DNA of 64,000 bases from Microcystis aeruginosa Ma_MB_S_20031200_S102 (GCA_007095845.1 SFBI01000067.1:62001-126000); one strand, 5' to 3'; positions 16,646-26,013 are shown, counted from the first letter of the stretch. Translations and numbers: made by a program. The notes: generated by a model from the sequence alone, not told the origin.

Positions 16646-18286
16646 ATGAACAATGGTAAGCGCATTTGGGTCTATGACACTACTCTCCGGGATGGGGCCC
16701 AGCGAGAAGGTATTTCCCTCTCCCTAGAAGACAAAATTAAAATCGCTAGGGAATTAGATCGGATGGGTATTCCTTTTATCGAAGGCGGTTGGCCGGGCGC
16801 AAACCCTAGAGACGGTCAATTTTTCTGGAAAATGCACGAAGAACCCCTAAAACAAGCGGAATTAGTCGCTTTTTGTTCCACTCGTCGCCCCCATGTCGAG
16901 GCCCGGGAAGATTCGATGTTAACCGCCATTCTCGCCGCTAGAACCCGTTGGGTGACAATTTTCGGCAAATCTTGGGATCTGCACGTCACAGAGGGCTTAA
17001 AAACCAGTCTGGAGGAGAATTTAGCCATGATAGGAGATACGATCGAGTATCTACGCTGTCAGGGAAGACGAGTCATTTATGATGCCGAACATTGGTTTGA
17101 TGGTTACAAAAATAACCCCGAATACGCCCTTTTAACCCTGAAAACCGCTAGGGATGCCGGGGCCGAATGGTTAGTTTTCTGTGATACCAACGGTGGCACT
17201 TTACCCCAAGAAATCGCCCCTATTGTGGAGAAAGTGCGGGAGCAATTGGGCATCGATCCCGATGATGAAAATGCGCCTCAATTAGGCATCCATGCCCATA
17301 ATGACGCAGGAACCGCCGTAGCCAACTCCTTAGCGGCAGTTAACGAGGGCGCACGCATGATTCAAGGCACAATTAACGGTTACGGGGAACGCTGCGGCAA
17401 TGCCAATTTATGTACTTTAATTCCCAATCTTCAGTTAAAAATGGGCTTTTCTTGCCTAGAAGAAAATCAATTAGGTCGATTGACGGGAACTAGCCGAAAA
17501 ATCAGCGAAATGGTCAATTTAGCCCCGGATGATCATGCTCCCTTCGTCGGACGTTCCGCTTTTGCCCATAAAGGCGGAATTCACGTTTCTGCGGTGGCGA
17601 AAAATCCCCTCACCTACGAACATATTAACCCGGAAGCGATCGGTAATCAGCGCCGCATCGTCATTTCTGACCAATCGGGGTTAAGTAATGTGTTAGCGAA
17701 AGCGCGCAATTTTGGCATCGATTTAAATAAAGATGATCCCACCTGTCGGCAAATTCTGGAACGTTTAAAAATCTTGGAAAGTCAGGGTTATCAATTTGAA
17801 GCAGCGGAAGCTAGTTTTGAGTTATTAATGCGGGAAGCTTTGGGACAGAGAAGCCACCTTTTTGAATTAAAAGGATTCCAAGTTTATTGTGATATGCTCC
17901 GGGATAGTGGTAATGCGATCGCAACAATTAAAGTACGGGTAAAAGAGGAAGATTTATTAGAAGTGGCCGAAGGTAACGGTCCCGTGGCTGCTTTAGATCT
18001 GGCTTTGAGAAAGGCTTTAGTCAAATTCTATCCCGAAGTTGCTAACTTTCACCTGACCGATTATAAAGTGAGAATCCTCGATAGTGGTTCGGGGACGGCA
18101 GCGAAAACTAGGGTTTTAATCGAGTCCAGTAACGGTCAACAACGATGGACTACTGTGGGAGTGTCTAGTAATATTTTGGAAGCTTCCTATCAAGCAGTAG
18201 TAGAAGGAATTGAGTACGGTTTATATCTGCTGCAAAACAATAAACTAGAATTATCAGGTCAATTTTGTCCTTTAGGGATAATTTAG
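16646..18286 (+). CDS. cimA: Citramalate synthase (2-isopropylmalate synthase-like)
   Basis: 546 aa from the ATG at 16646 (a TTG 12 bp upstream is possible). Condenses pyruvate and acetyl-CoA to (R)-citramalate, the first step of the threonine-independent isoleucine route. An HMGL-type TIM barrel occupies ~1-280: YDTTLRDGAQREG, FIEGGWPGANPRD, GIHAHNDAGTAVANSLAAV and NGYGERCGNANL. The C-terminal LeuA-dimer regulatory domain starts near 400. The metal-binding HAHND motif is intact. The 'WPGANPRD' region and overall length favour citramalate over isopropylmalate synthase; family membership is certain, substrate is inferred. Confidence 0.88.
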   Translation: MNNGKRIWVYDTTLRDGAQREGISLSLEDKIKIARELDRMGIPFIEGGWPGANPRDGQFFWKMHEEPLKQAELVAFCSTRRPHVEAREDSMLTAILAARTRWVTIFGKSWDLHVTEGLKTSLEENLAMIGDTIEYLRCQGRRVIYDAEHWFDGYKNNPEYALLTLKTARDAGAEWLVFCDTNGGTLPQEIAPIVEKVREQLGIDPDDENAPQLGIHAHNDAGTAVANSLAAVNEGARMIQGTINGYGERCGNANLCTLIPNLQLKMGFSCLEENQLGRLTGTSRKISEMVNLAPDDHAPFVGRSAFAHKGGIHVSAVAKNPLTYEHINPEAIGNQRRIVISDQSGLSNVLAKARNFGIDLNKDDPTCRQILERLKILESQGYQFEAAEASFELLMREALGQRSHLFELKGFQVYCDMLRDSGNAIATIKVRVKEEDLLEVAEGNGPVAALDLALRKALVKFYPEVANFHLTDYKVRILDSGSGTAAKTRVLIESSNGQQRWTTVGVSSNILEASYQAVVEGIEYGLYLLQNNKLELSGQFCPLGII

Positions 18287-18288
18287 AG

Positions 18289-18384
18289 ATCAGTTATCAG
18301 TTATCAGTTATCAGATTTTTTATCCTCACTCCCCTAATTCATAATTCATAATTCATAATTCATAATTCATAATTCATAATTCCC
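18289..18384. repeat. Heptamer arrays (TTATCAG and AATTCAT)
   Basis: About 3.5 copies of TTATCAG (18289-18314) and about 6.5 copies of AATTCAT (18335-18384), in the same order as the pair following argS, lying between cimA and a convergent gene. Confidence 0.9.
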
Positions 18385-18412
18385 ATCTCCCCTTTCTAGG
18401 ATTAAATAACCC

Positions 18413-18907
18413 CTAGGATAATAATCGGGTAACAAAAGAATTTTGCCAACGACGGGACAAAGCCCGTAGATACATATTAACGGGAAACTGATAATATTCG
18501 ATAATTAACCAGAGTAAACAAATAGCATGGCAAATAAAGGTTAAAATCGACCAAAATATAGGCACCCATGACAGAGGACTCCCCTCGACTGGAGGAAAAA
18601 GATAGGCTCCCGTAGTCACAATTGCTGTGGGAAAAATCACAAATCCTAAACCGATAATTAAGTAAAAACCTGCTATCTCCATTCCTTCTCTCGGTAAACC
18701 CTGCCAATACTTACCATTCCAATACCAAGTTAAGGGTAATTGACTATCGGCCATTTTTAAAACCTGTTGTTCTAAATTAGCAGTAAAAATGTGTTGACAA
18801 AAGTTACAAGCATAGGCTTCCATGAGTGGTAAAGTGGCGATTTTACCATGGCGACAGACGGGACAAGAATAGGTATCGTGATAGTTTAATCGGGTTGGCT
18901 CAGTCAT
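18413..18907 (-). CDS. Zinc-ribbon membrane protein, hypothetical
   Basis: 164 aa from the ATG at 18905-18907; an ATG ten codons upstream (18937) is also possible. The N-terminus carries a zinc-ribbon-like pair of CxxC motifs (YSCPVCRHG and YACNFCQH). Two transmembrane helices follow (~80-102 and ~115-140). A WYWNGKYWQG segment lies between. The family appears conserved in cyanobacteria but has no known role. Confidence 0.6.
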   Translation of the reverse strand: MTEPTRLNYHDTYSCPVCRHGKIATLPLMEAYACNFCQHIFTANLEQQVLKMADSQLPLTWYWNGKYWQGLPREGMEIAGFYLIIGLGFVIFPTAIVTTGAYLFPPVEGSPLSWVPIFWSILTFICHAICLLWLIIEYYQFPVNMYLRALSRRWQNSFVTRLLS

Positions 18908-18995
18908 GGTAATGTGAGTGCGAGTAAAAAAGGCCATTGCAGATAATTAACTTTTCCCTATTGATAACGATTGAGTTATGCGGCGCTCGCCAACA

Positions 18996-19463
18996 CTATG
19001 GCTCATTAGTATCAAACGGTTTCAAATCTTGTGGATGAGTTATGGTAATACTTGATATACCCGCAAAATCACTGGGATTAAAGGTCAACAGATGTGTAAT
19101 TTCATTGGCAAGCATAGCCGCAACGAGACGAACATCATGAGTGCGTTTACCCATCACCCTGTTAGTTGTGACTAAGTTCAGCCAATTTGTAAAAATCTGC
19201 CGAGATTCTGCCAAGACTGGAAAACGAGCGAGAAGTTGATCTATCATGCTTCTGGTTTGTTCTACAGACCAACCCAAACCATTGACTTGAGTTGGTCTGG
19301 TGGCAACAACCCAAAACTCAATTATTACTTGTGTCGCCAGGAAACATTCATCTGATTGCGTGAGCAGACGAGAAACTGCATTGGTTGCCAGCTTATGCTG
19401 TAGGTCGGAAGAATTGCACAATCGCATAAAAATATTAGTGTCAAGTAAATATCTCGTCATCAT
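18996..19463 (-). CDS. vapC: PIN-domain toxin (VapC family)
   Basis: 155 aa. PIN ribonuclease fold with conserved acidic residues in YLLDTNIFMRL (N-terminus), QVIIEFWVVATRP (middle) and THDVRLVAAML (C-terminal third). Typical VapC proteins cleave tRNA or rRNA and are held inactive by a cognate antitoxin. The ATG overlaps the end of the upstream 80-aa gene by 4 bp, the classical toxin-antitoxin arrangement with the antitoxin first. Confidence 0.85.
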   Translation of the reverse strand: MMTRYLLDTNIFMRLCNSSDLQHKLATNAVSRLLTQSDECFLATQVIIEFWVVATRPTQVNGLGWSVEQTRSMIDQLLARFPVLAESRQIFTNWLNLVTTNRVMGKRTHDVRLVAAMLANEITHLLTFNPSDFAGISSITITHPQDLKPFDTNEP

Positions 19464-19702
19464 TCGTAAATACTATCGCGACTAAAGGCTTCATCTCCCA
19501 GACTCGGACTATCTTTGGGAAGTTGTAACACCCATTCACGCAATTCCCTAGCTCTCTGGGATGGTGTTGCTCTTTGCCAAAGCGGAACGGACGATGGGAC
19601 TTGTTCAGACTGAAACTCAAGGTCGGCTATGAAATCAGCAATCTTTTTCAGTTGATCATCGTTTAGTTTATCTAATTCTTTCTTAAGATCTTCTCGCAGC
19701 AT
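19460..19702 (-). CDS. Putative antitoxin of the VapC-like pair
   Basis: 80 aa, encoded immediately upstream of and overlapping the PIN toxin gene by 4 bp. The N-terminal third is a charged helix (LREDLKKELDKLNDDQLKKI) and the C-terminal part is disordered and acidic, as expected for a segment that wraps a toxin. The DNA-binding fold is not a clear AbrB or RHH, so the antitoxin family is uncertain. Confidence 0.65.
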   Translation of the reverse strand: MLREDLKKELDKLNDDQLKKIADFIADLEFQSEQVPSSVPLWQRATPSQRARELREWVLQLPKDSPSLGDEAFSRDSIYE

Positions 19703-19880
19703 AGGTTGGTTTTGAGAAAATAGACACTTTCTATAGTAACCGATATGCTCCTAGCCGTTTGGCTCAGGTGCTTGTTTATACAATCGGCTCTAAATAATCT
19801 CCCTGATTAGGCTAGACTCAAGTTGCCAGCTTAAAAAGTCTGGTGGTGACATCTAATTCGCCTTGATTAAGGATAACTAA

Positions 19881-20345
19881 TTAAGCAAGATTGGCAGGAA
19901 TTGTCCCTAGTTTTTGTAGTTGTTTTTCAATATTAGCCTTTAATTGGGTCCGGGAGATTTCTTTTCCTGTTTGAGCGGTGTGTGCATTTTCCAGAAAAAT
20001 AATACTATCTACTTTTTCTACGGCAAATAATTGGAATAAAAGATGGGTTACGGGAATCACGAGCGTTGATAGGGGTGAATTAGCAGTATTTTGAGCAGAT
20101 ATGGCCATTTTTTCCGTAGCAAAGGCATAGATCACCCTTTTTTCTTGCTGAGGCTGCTGCCGATGAGCTAAGGTGGTTAGTAACCAATCACCTTGGCTAT
20201 TCTGAACTACATAGTATTGTAAATGTTTTAACTGTCTAGCAAAAGCTGCAAGGACGGGATTAACCGCTTCTTCCATGACCACGGTTGCCAGTCCGTAATT
20301 GACCGCTTCTCGACTTAAAATATGCAGTTGTGCCTTTAATTTCAT
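19881..20345 (-). CDS. Conserved cyanobacterial hypothetical protein
   Basis: 154 aa, alpha/beta, without membrane segments or recognisable motifs. The central part (LQYYVVQNSQGDWLLTTLAHR...KRVIYAFATEKMA) and tail suggest a small globular protein conserved in cyanobacteria. It starts 52 bp downstream of the ABC permease gene on the same strand and may be its operon partner. No function assigned. Confidence 0.55.
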   Translation of the reverse strand: MKLKAQLHILSREAVNYGLATVVMEEAVNPVLAAFARQLKHLQYYVVQNSQGDWLLTTLAHRQQPQQEKRVIYAFATEKMAISAQNTANSPLSTLVIPVTHLLFQLFAVEKVDSIIFLENAHTAQTGKEISRTQLKANIEKQLQKLGTIPANLA

Positions 20346-20397
20346 GGCTAATCATCTCTATAAACTAATCGATGGCGATGACATTCGGCAAGGCCAT

Positions 20398-21177
20398 TTA
20401 AAATTGTCGTCGTGAAAAGATGAGGATGGAGATACCCAATAATAGACCAGTATAAACGAGACTGTAGAGGGCGTTAGCGATTAGAACATCAGCACTAGGG
20501 AGCAAACCATAAACGGCCTCATTTCTAAAATTCAATCTTTCCAAATCTGGGAGAATTAGATAAATATTTTTAGTGATAGCGAGAATATTGGGATTTTTGC
20601 TGATTATACCCAATTGGATCAGATCTTTGCTGATGTGACCCATTAGATAGACCCCAAAAGTCATTAACGTGGCTAAAATCGAACTGGTAAATACCCCAAA
20701 AGCGATCGCCACGGCTGCGATCAGAATTAATTCTAAACCGAGATAGAAAACCGAGACAATCAGGGGTAAAGGTTGAAAAGATACTTTCATCCCCAGCAAC
20801 ATCAGCAGGTAAATCACCAACATTACCCCCAACATCACCGCTAAAACCCCAGATAAACCCAAGTGTTTACCGAGGATAAATTCGGCCCGACTCAGGGGTT
20901 TGGGAATCAAAACTAAAATAGTTTTCTTGTCAATTTCCTTATTAATTAGCCCTGTACCCACAAAAACTGCGACAATTATCCCTAATAGTCCGATAGCGGC
21001 TAATCCCAAGTCAAGAAAGATTTTCTCATGGGTTCCCACCGCAATTTCTGGTAATAAACGCCAAGCGAAGGCCATCAACAAGGCAAAAAACCCGATAAAG
21101 TAAAGAATGCGATCGCGAATAACCTCGCGAAAACCATTAGCTGCGATCGCCCAGATTCTCAGGATGCTGATACCCAT
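20398..21177 (-). CDS. ABC-2 type transporter permease
   Basis: 259 aa with about six membrane helices. The N-terminal part (ANGFREVIRDRILYFIGFFA) and ETLVLIPKP-like loop (KEIDKKTILVLIPKPLSRAEF) are typical of ABC-2 membrane subunits. No ATP-binding subunit is adjacent, so its partner must be encoded elsewhere. Substrate unknown. Confidence 0.75.
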   Translation of the reverse strand: MGISILRIWAIAANGFREVIRDRILYFIGFFALLMAFAWRLLPEIAVGTHEKIFLDLGLAAIGLLGIIVAVFVGTGLINKEIDKKTILVLIPKPLSRAEFILGKHLGLSGVLAVMLGVMLVIYLLMLLGMKVSFQPLPLIVSVFYLGLELILIAAVAIAFGVFTSSILATLMTFGVYLMGHISKDLIQLGIISKNPNILAITKNIYLILPDLERLNFRNEAVYGLLPSADVLIANALYSLVYTGLLLGISILIFSRRQF

Positions 21178-21382
21178 AGCCTTTCATCAAAATAATATCT
21201 CTCTTTCCTTTTGAGATTACCCATTTCCGTGACAAAAGTGGACTTCCTCTCAAAATCAAAAATTGTCACGGTAGCAGTCCGTAACGATGACTAGGTATTC
21301 TTAAAGTTAGCCAAAACAGCAGCTAATCCTTACTGTTCCATTGTCACCTTATCTTTGTCGAAATCCGCCATCATTAATAACT

Positions 21383-21961
21383 CTAGGATAAATTAATCTC
21401 TAATAACCCCGGTGGTGGCGAAATCTCGATGCGTCCCGCTTTCAGATCCACCAGTGGCACAATTTCTTTGACGAAGGGGACCAGGGCCCGGGCCTCTGAG
21501 TCGGAGGATGGACTTTGTTTCTTGACGGAGGCGAGATTTGCTTCTAGTTGCACTGCTAAAATGTCATTACCCGCCCACAAAATATCTACTACAACTCCGA
21601 TTTTTTCTCCTGTCAGGTGATGATAAACCTCCAAGTTCACTAGCTCACTAACATGATATTCATCCGCTTTTAGGCGAGGTTTTTCTAGTTTATTCGCCCA
21701 TAATTTATATCCGCGCAAAGCTTCGGACTGTTCCCGATTTTCAACCCCCTCTAACTTGATAATATAAACATTTTTGCCCGGTAGCTCACGTCCGCTAAGC
21801 AGGGTAATTTCTCGGATTTCTCCCCCTTGGGGTCCTTGTATTCCCCTAATACCTCTTTTCTGAAAACGTTCGGGAAAATCTGATACCGATAAAACTCGCA
21901 ATTCTCCCTCCAGTCCCTGGGGTGCTACTATTGTCCCAATTTCTAGCCAATTCTCTTCCAT
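21383..21961 (-). CDS. rimM: Ribosome maturation factor RimM
   Basis: 192 aa. Helps process and assemble the 30S subunit by binding S19 near the 16S rRNA head. N-terminal RimM barrel: EIGTIVAPQGLEGELRVLS. C-terminal PRC-barrel: VSELVNLEVYHHLTGEKIG and VPFVKEIVPLVDLKAGRIEI. Length and motif order are standard. It is isolated from trmD, its common partner in other bacteria. Confidence 0.93.
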   Translation of the reverse strand: MEENWLEIGTIVAPQGLEGELRVLSVSDFPERFQKRGIRGIQGPQGGEIREITLLSGRELPGKNVYIIKLEGVENREQSEALRGYKLWANKLEKPRLKADEYHVSELVNLEVYHHLTGEKIGVVVDILWAGNDILAVQLEANLASVKKQSPSSDSEARALVPFVKEIVPLVDLKAGRIEISPPPGLLEINLS

Positions 21962-22111
21962 TGTCTCGATATTTTTTGCTATAGCTTTCCCTAGTATATA
22001 GCCTTTTTTGTCTCGCTCCTAGATTTTTAAAGTCTTGGTAGGGTAAAATTTTCAGTTGACCTCTACTCCTGACCATTTTTTGACTTTTTACTGGTGGCTT
22101 TTTACTGAATT

Positions 22112-22909
22112 ATGACTATTTGGCAAGCGGATTTTTATAAATCTTCATCTTCTCCTTCTCTTGGCACAGTCTGGCAATTGTTAATTTCCGATTCTCTTGG
22201 TCATCTTATCTATGAAAATTCCTGTCCCCAATCCCAAGCTAATAGTGACTGGTTAACTCAACAGTTACAGCAAGCTTGTCAAGTCTCCCCCCCAGAAATT
22301 ATCCAAGTTTTTCGCCCCCAATGCGCCAATTTATTTCTCCTCGCTGGTCAAAATTTACAGATCAAAATTGAGTTAACCCGTCACGTTAACGCCCTGAAAA
22401 AACAGCTAGAATTACGGCAAATCCCCATCAATATCGACTCTCCTCCACCGCAACCCCTACCAGACCAATTTTTAGGTCAAGAGTGGCGTTTTGCTCGTTT
22501 TCCCGCCGTTGATTTAGTTAATTTTTTTGGCGATCACAGAATACCGATTCTTTCCCTACCAGAGGCCTTTTCTCCTTTAAAATTAGGTTTAGCCTCCACT
22601 CTCATGATCCCCGGTGTGGTTATTACTGGTGGTAAAAAATCTCTTGCCATCGCTCGTTGGTTAGAGGAAATTAACCCAGTATTTATCGATCATATTCCCA
22701 CAGAAAGGGGGCGATCGGGCGGTTTAGTCTTGGAATCGGGTCTAAATGAGCGTTGGATTTTTCTAACCTACGAAGATGAAGAAGTGGCCCGGGCCGCCAA
22801 TATTTATCAAGCAACCAAACAGGAAAGCCAAGGTTTGCACTTTCTCCTGATACAACCGGATGATTCTGGCCGCACTTTTACCGGCTTTTGGCTACTGAAA
22901 CAAGTTTAA
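22112..22909 (+). CDS. Tab2/Atab2-family RNA-binding protein
   Basis: 265 aa, cyanobacterial member of the Tab2 family. In chloroplasts Tab2 binds the psaB 5' UTR and is needed for photosystem I (and in plants also PSII) subunit translation; the bacterial protein is probably similar, which is inference. Characteristic segments are IWQADFYKSS at the N-terminus, WRFARFPAVDLVNFFGDHRI and the C-terminal GLHFLLIQPDDSGRTFTGFW. It overlaps the convergent CPBP protease gene by 18 bp. Confidence 0.82.
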   Translation: MTIWQADFYKSSSSPSLGTVWQLLISDSLGHLIYENSCPQSQANSDWLTQQLQQACQVSPPEIIQVFRPQCANLFLLAGQNLQIKIELTRHVNALKKQLELRQIPINIDSPPPQPLPDQFLGQEWRFARFPAVDLVNFFGDHRIPILSLPEAFSPLKLGLASTLMIPGVVITGGKKSLAIARWLEEINPVFIDHIPTERGRSGGLVLESGLNERWIFLTYEDEEVARAANIYQATKQESQGLHFLLIQPDDSGRTFTGFWLLKQV

Positions 22910-23686
22910 CCCCCAAGCTGTCCCCAAGAGGCAAAGAATACCCGCTAAACCCGCTAAAGGTTGGTTATAGATACCTTTAACCCAAACTAACCCAGAATCG
23001 CTGTAAGACATCAATTCGGCACTGTCTAGCAAGGCCAATCCCCACACCCAACCGCTATGAAGTCCCCAAGCTAATCCTAAACTACCATGATCGATCGCCC
23101 GCGCCCAGACCAGAACCATCCCCATCAGAAATAAACCGGGTAGTTGCGGCAGCGTTTGCTGACGTTCCCAAAGCAGATGCAGCAGGGCAAAAATTAGGCT
23201 AGAAATGGCTCCCGCCACCCAAAAACCGTATTCTTGGCTTAATTGGCTCAAAAAGATGCCCCGAAAGATTAATTCCTCGGTAATACCCACCCAGAGAGCC
23301 ACTATCAACAGGGGTAAACTCAAGGCAAAAGCACGAGTTAGGTTTTTGGGCTGCCAATGTACCCAGGCCAAAATCCCCTCTAGAAAAAAAATTATCCCTA
23401 ATCCCACCACTGCCAAGATTAATCCTTTGCTTAGGGAGATAAATAGGGAAAATGACCAAATTAATCCGTAATTATGGAGGCTGCTCCCCTCTATCTTCAA
23501 TAACCCCCAGATGACTAAGGGAGCCAAAACGTAAAGAGAGGCCACTAGGGGCAATTTCTGCTCAGGTTTTGTCCCTTGCAGCGGTTGCCATCCCAAACGA
23601 CTCCCTAAACCAATGGCAATCGGCAGCCAGAGAATTAACCAGACCAAAAGGAAAATAATAATTTTTATTAAGGCAGCTATGTCCAT
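22892..23686 (-). CDS. CPBP-family intramembrane protease
   Basis: 264 aa from the ATG at 23684-23686. About eight membrane helices; the CPBP (Abi) signature is present as TEELIFRGIFLSQL (first motif with the paired glutamates) and SLIFALLHLLWERQ (histidine motif). Related proteins are glutamic-type intramembrane endopeptidases (Rce1-like). Substrate unknown. It overlaps the Tab2 gene tail-to-tail. Confidence 0.82.
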   Translation of the reverse strand: MDIAALIKIIIFLLVWLILWLPIAIGLGSRLGWQPLQGTKPEQKLPLVASLYVLAPLVIWGLLKIEGSSLHNYGLIWSFSLFISLSKGLILAVVGLGIIFFLEGILAWVHWQPKNLTRAFALSLPLLIVALWVGITEELIFRGIFLSQLSQEYGFWVAGAISSLIFALLHLLWERQQTLPQLPGLFLMGMVLVWARAIDHGSLGLAWGLHSGWVWGLALLDSAELMSYSDSGLVWVKGIYNQPLAGLAGILCLLGTAWGLNLFQ

Positions 23687-23862
23687 TGTCAATTAGGTGC
23701 TAGGGGCGGGAATTATAAATTATGAATTATGAAGTGGGGAGAGGAGTGTGGGTTTTGAGGTTTTGAGGTTTTGGGGTTTTGGGGTATTAGTTGAAATTTC
23801 CCTATCCCCCCATTTCCCCATTTCCCTACCCCCTACCTCCTACCCCTAACACCCATAAAACA
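23687..23862. repeat. Low-complexity spacer (AATTATG units and G/T-rich run)
   Basis: A short AATTATG-type run (23711-23732) and a G/T-rich tract with repeated GAGGTTTT/GGGGTTTT (23755-23785), followed by a C-rich tract with CCCCATTTCC units. No ORF. Confidence 0.6.
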
Positions 23863-24084
23863 AACCCCCTAGGCATAGGATAACTGTGGAACTTTGCTCT
23901 GGGAAAGCCTAGCTCCAACAAAAATCTATCTCTAGGGGGTTGCGAAAAAGAAGAAAAAGTGCTTAGGGAAACCCCCTCAAGTTGATGAAAGGGGCGGTCA
24001 GGGGTTAGAATTAGGGATAAGAATCTATATTGTCTTTTTGGTCGGTCTTGTCAAAACTAGCCCTTTTGACTGCCGATTTTTTTT
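23863..24084 (+). ncRNA. Candidate structured RNA with its own terminator
   Basis: AACCCCCTAG (23863-23872) pairs perfectly with CTAGGGGGTT (23932-23941). The stem continues inwards with one mismatch and encloses GGA/TCC and CTTT/AAAG pairings (23888-23918). The region then runs to a plus-strand intrinsic terminator (24042-24084). No plus-strand gene lies upstream within ~950 bp that could use this terminator, because the neighbour is a minus-strand gene. A short independent RNA is therefore the simplest reading. No known RNA family is recognised and the 5' end is not defined. Confidence 0.4.
24042..24084 (+). terminator. Intrinsic terminator facing plus strand
   Basis: A TCGG..GTCAAAA arm (24042-24056), loop CTAGCCC, then TTTTGAC..CCGA (24064-24076), followed by eight Ts (24077-24084). 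The reverse strand lacks a good T tract, so it mainly serves plus-strand transcription, although it may also slow transcription of the cyAbrB gene. Confidence 0.75.
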
Positions 24085-24110
24085 GTCCTTATCCCCACTC
24101 CGTAACCTGT

Positions 24111-24497
24111 TTAAGCTTCTGCCAGTTCTTCTGATTCCGTTTGTTTGAGGTGGATGTGCTTGTAACCAAGCTTGATTTCAAACTCATCGCCGGGCTGCAA
24201 GTTCATTTGTTCGGTATAGGTAGAACCGATGACGATTTGACCATTTTTGTGGACACTAACCCGGAAAGTAGGTTCGCGGCCGCGGCCATCTTTAGCACCG
24301 TCGGGATCTAGAGGAACCCCTTTTGCACCTAAAACAGCATCGTAAAAGTCGGTTAAATTAACCCGAACTTGGCCATCTTTACTTTGGGAGTAGTAACCAC
24401 AACGTTTTGCCGTTTCGCGACGGGGTAAGTGGGATAACTCTTTGACTTTTTGTAGTAGAGCTTTCCCGGTTAGGGGAGTAGGAGAGATGTCACTCAT
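24111..24497 (-). CDS. cyAbrB-family transcriptional regulator
   Basis: 128 aa. Cyanobacterial AbrB-like proteins carry the swapped-hairpin AbrB DNA-binding domain at the C-terminus, here RVSVHKNGQIVIGSTYTEQ then LQPGDEFEIKLGYKHI. The N-terminal cyanobacterial region is LTGKALLQKVKELSHLPRRE. In Synechocystis the two paralogues influence nitrogen, carbon and redox gene expression. I cannot decide between type 1 and type 2 from sequence alone. It is monocistronic with a long upstream region. Confidence 0.88.
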   Translation of the reverse strand: MSDISPTPLTGKALLQKVKELSHLPRRETAKRCGYYSQSKDGQVRVNLTDFYDAVLGAKGVPLDPDGAKDGRGREPTFRVSVHKNGQIVIGSTYTEQMNLQPGDEFEIKLGYKHIHLKQTESEELAEA

Positions 24498-25020
24498 GGT
24501 ACTTTTTAATGTTCCTTGATTTTTTACTGACTGTCAATTAAGCTTACACTGACAAATTAATCATACCAAAAATCTTGCCAAAAATGTCTAGAGGGGAATA
24601 ATAAATTTTTTAAAACTGATGGTTCGGTGATGACAATCGTGCTAAGAAGACCCCGGACTAGGTAGTAAGTGTAAACCTTGTGGGGGAGAGGAAATTTTTG
24701 GCCAAGACTCGGGCAATTTTTGGTCGGGTGCGAGGAAAACAGGGGGGAGAAAGTGAGGAGAAAAAACCGTTTAAGCTATACCTAGCAAGGAATTTAGAAA
24801 CTATACTTGTGGTTGGAGTTGGCAAAAAACTAATGACCCAGAGCAGTAAATCCAGGGTGATTAAACTGTTTTCGAGCGACTTGCCCATCTATCATTAGGC
24901 CTAGATACCCACCCCTTGGCTCAACCGGCCGGGGAAAATCTTAAGGATTAATTACCATTACTAGCTCCCTCTTGGCCCGTTAACATCGATTATCCTGAGT
25001 ATTAGGAGTCCCTCATCCCC
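24498..25020. promoter_or_regulatory. Divergent promoter region of cyAbrB and sdhB
   Basis: About 520 bp without a supported gene; open frames here have no family features. It must contain the minus-strand cyAbrB promoter (AT-rich stretch near 24530-24570) and the plus-strand sdhB promoter. AGGAG at 25004-25008 is the likely sdhB ribosome site. Confidence 0.4.
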
Positions 25021-26013
25021 GTGCCGAGTATGGAAGTTTATTTTAAAATTCTGCGTCAACAACCCAACGACACCCCTTACCTAGAAAATTTTACCCTAGA
25101 GGTGGAGGCGGGAAATACAATTCTCGACTGCCTTAATCGCATCAAATGGGAACTTGATGGAACTTTGGCCTTTCGTAAAAATTGCCGCAATACAATTTGT
25201 GGCAGCTGTGCGATGAAAATTAACGGTCGTTCGGCCTTGGCTTGTCAACAAAATATCGCCAGTGAATTAAACCATTGTAGCCAAAAAGATGCCGGAGAAA
25301 TTCCCGAAATCACGATCGCCCCTCTGGGGAATTTACCGATTATTCGGGATTTAATCGTCAATATGCAGCCGTTTTGGGACGATTTAGAAAAGGTTGAACC
25401 TTATATCAGTAGTCAAGCGCGCACCATTCCCGAACGAGAATTTCTGCAAACTCCAGAAGAAAGAGCCAATCTCAATCAGATGGGTAACTGCATTATGTGC
25501 GGCGCCTGTTATTCGGAATGTAACGCCAAGCAAGTCAATCCTGATTTTGTCGGTCCCCACGCTTTAGCAAAAGCGCAGCGCACCCTAGCAGATTCCCGCG
25601 ATGGTAATCAGGAAAGTCGCCTAGAACTTTATAACCAAGGCACCGCAGGGGTTTGGGGTTGTACGCGTTGCTATTTCTGTAATGCGGTTTGTCCTATGGA
25701 AGTGGCTCCCATGGATCAGATTGGTAAAATTAAACAGGAAATACTCGCTCGCAAGTCGGACGATAGTAGTCGTCCCATTCGTCACCGGAAAGTTTTAGTA
25801 GAATTAGTCAAAGCAGGGGGATGGGTGGATGAACGCAAATTCGGCCTCTATGTGCTGGGCAATTATTGGCGCGATTTACAGGGTTTATTAAGTATTGCCC
25901 CCTTGGGATTGCGGATGATTGCTAAGGGTAAATTTCCCACTTCCTTTGAAACTTCCGAGGGAACCGAGGAGGTGAGAGGTTTAATTACTGCCATTCAAAA
26001 TCCTCGCTCTTAA
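25021..26013 (+). CDS. sdhB: Succinate dehydrogenase / fumarate reductase iron-sulfur subunit
   Basis: 330 aa. Carries electrons from the flavin subunit to quinone in the respiratory/thylakoid chain. [2Fe-2S] ligands: CRNTICGSCAMKI plus a later Cys in SALAC. Cluster motifs at the C-terminal half: CIMCGACYSEC, and CTRCYFCNAVCPMEV. Length exceeds the classical ~240 aa because of an extra C-terminal region, as in other cyanobacteria. A GTG start at 25021 is placed well after AGGAG (12 bp); the ATG at 25030 is the alternative. No sdhA or membrane anchor gene is adjacent. Confidence 0.93.
   Translation: MPSMEVYFKILRQQPNDTPYLENFTLEVEAGNTILDCLNRIKWELDGTLAFRKNCRNTICGSCAMKINGRSALACQQNIASELNHCSQKDAGEIPEITIAPLGNLPIIRDLIVNMQPFWDDLEKVEPYISSQARTIPEREFLQTPEERANLNQMGNCIMCGACYSECNAKQVNPDFVGPHALAKAQRTLADSRDGNQESRLELYNQGTAGVWGCTRCYFCNAVCPMEVAPMDQIGKIKQEILARKSDDSSRPIRHRKVLVELVKAGGWVDERKFGLYVLGNYWRDLQGLLSIAPLGLRMIAKGKFPTSFETSEGTEEVRGLITAIQNPRS

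Noticed and set aside
24658-24898. Two ORFs (72-76 aa) on either strand upstream of sdhB
   Set aside because: Low complexity, no ribosome site, mutually overlapping; looks like non-coding promoter region.
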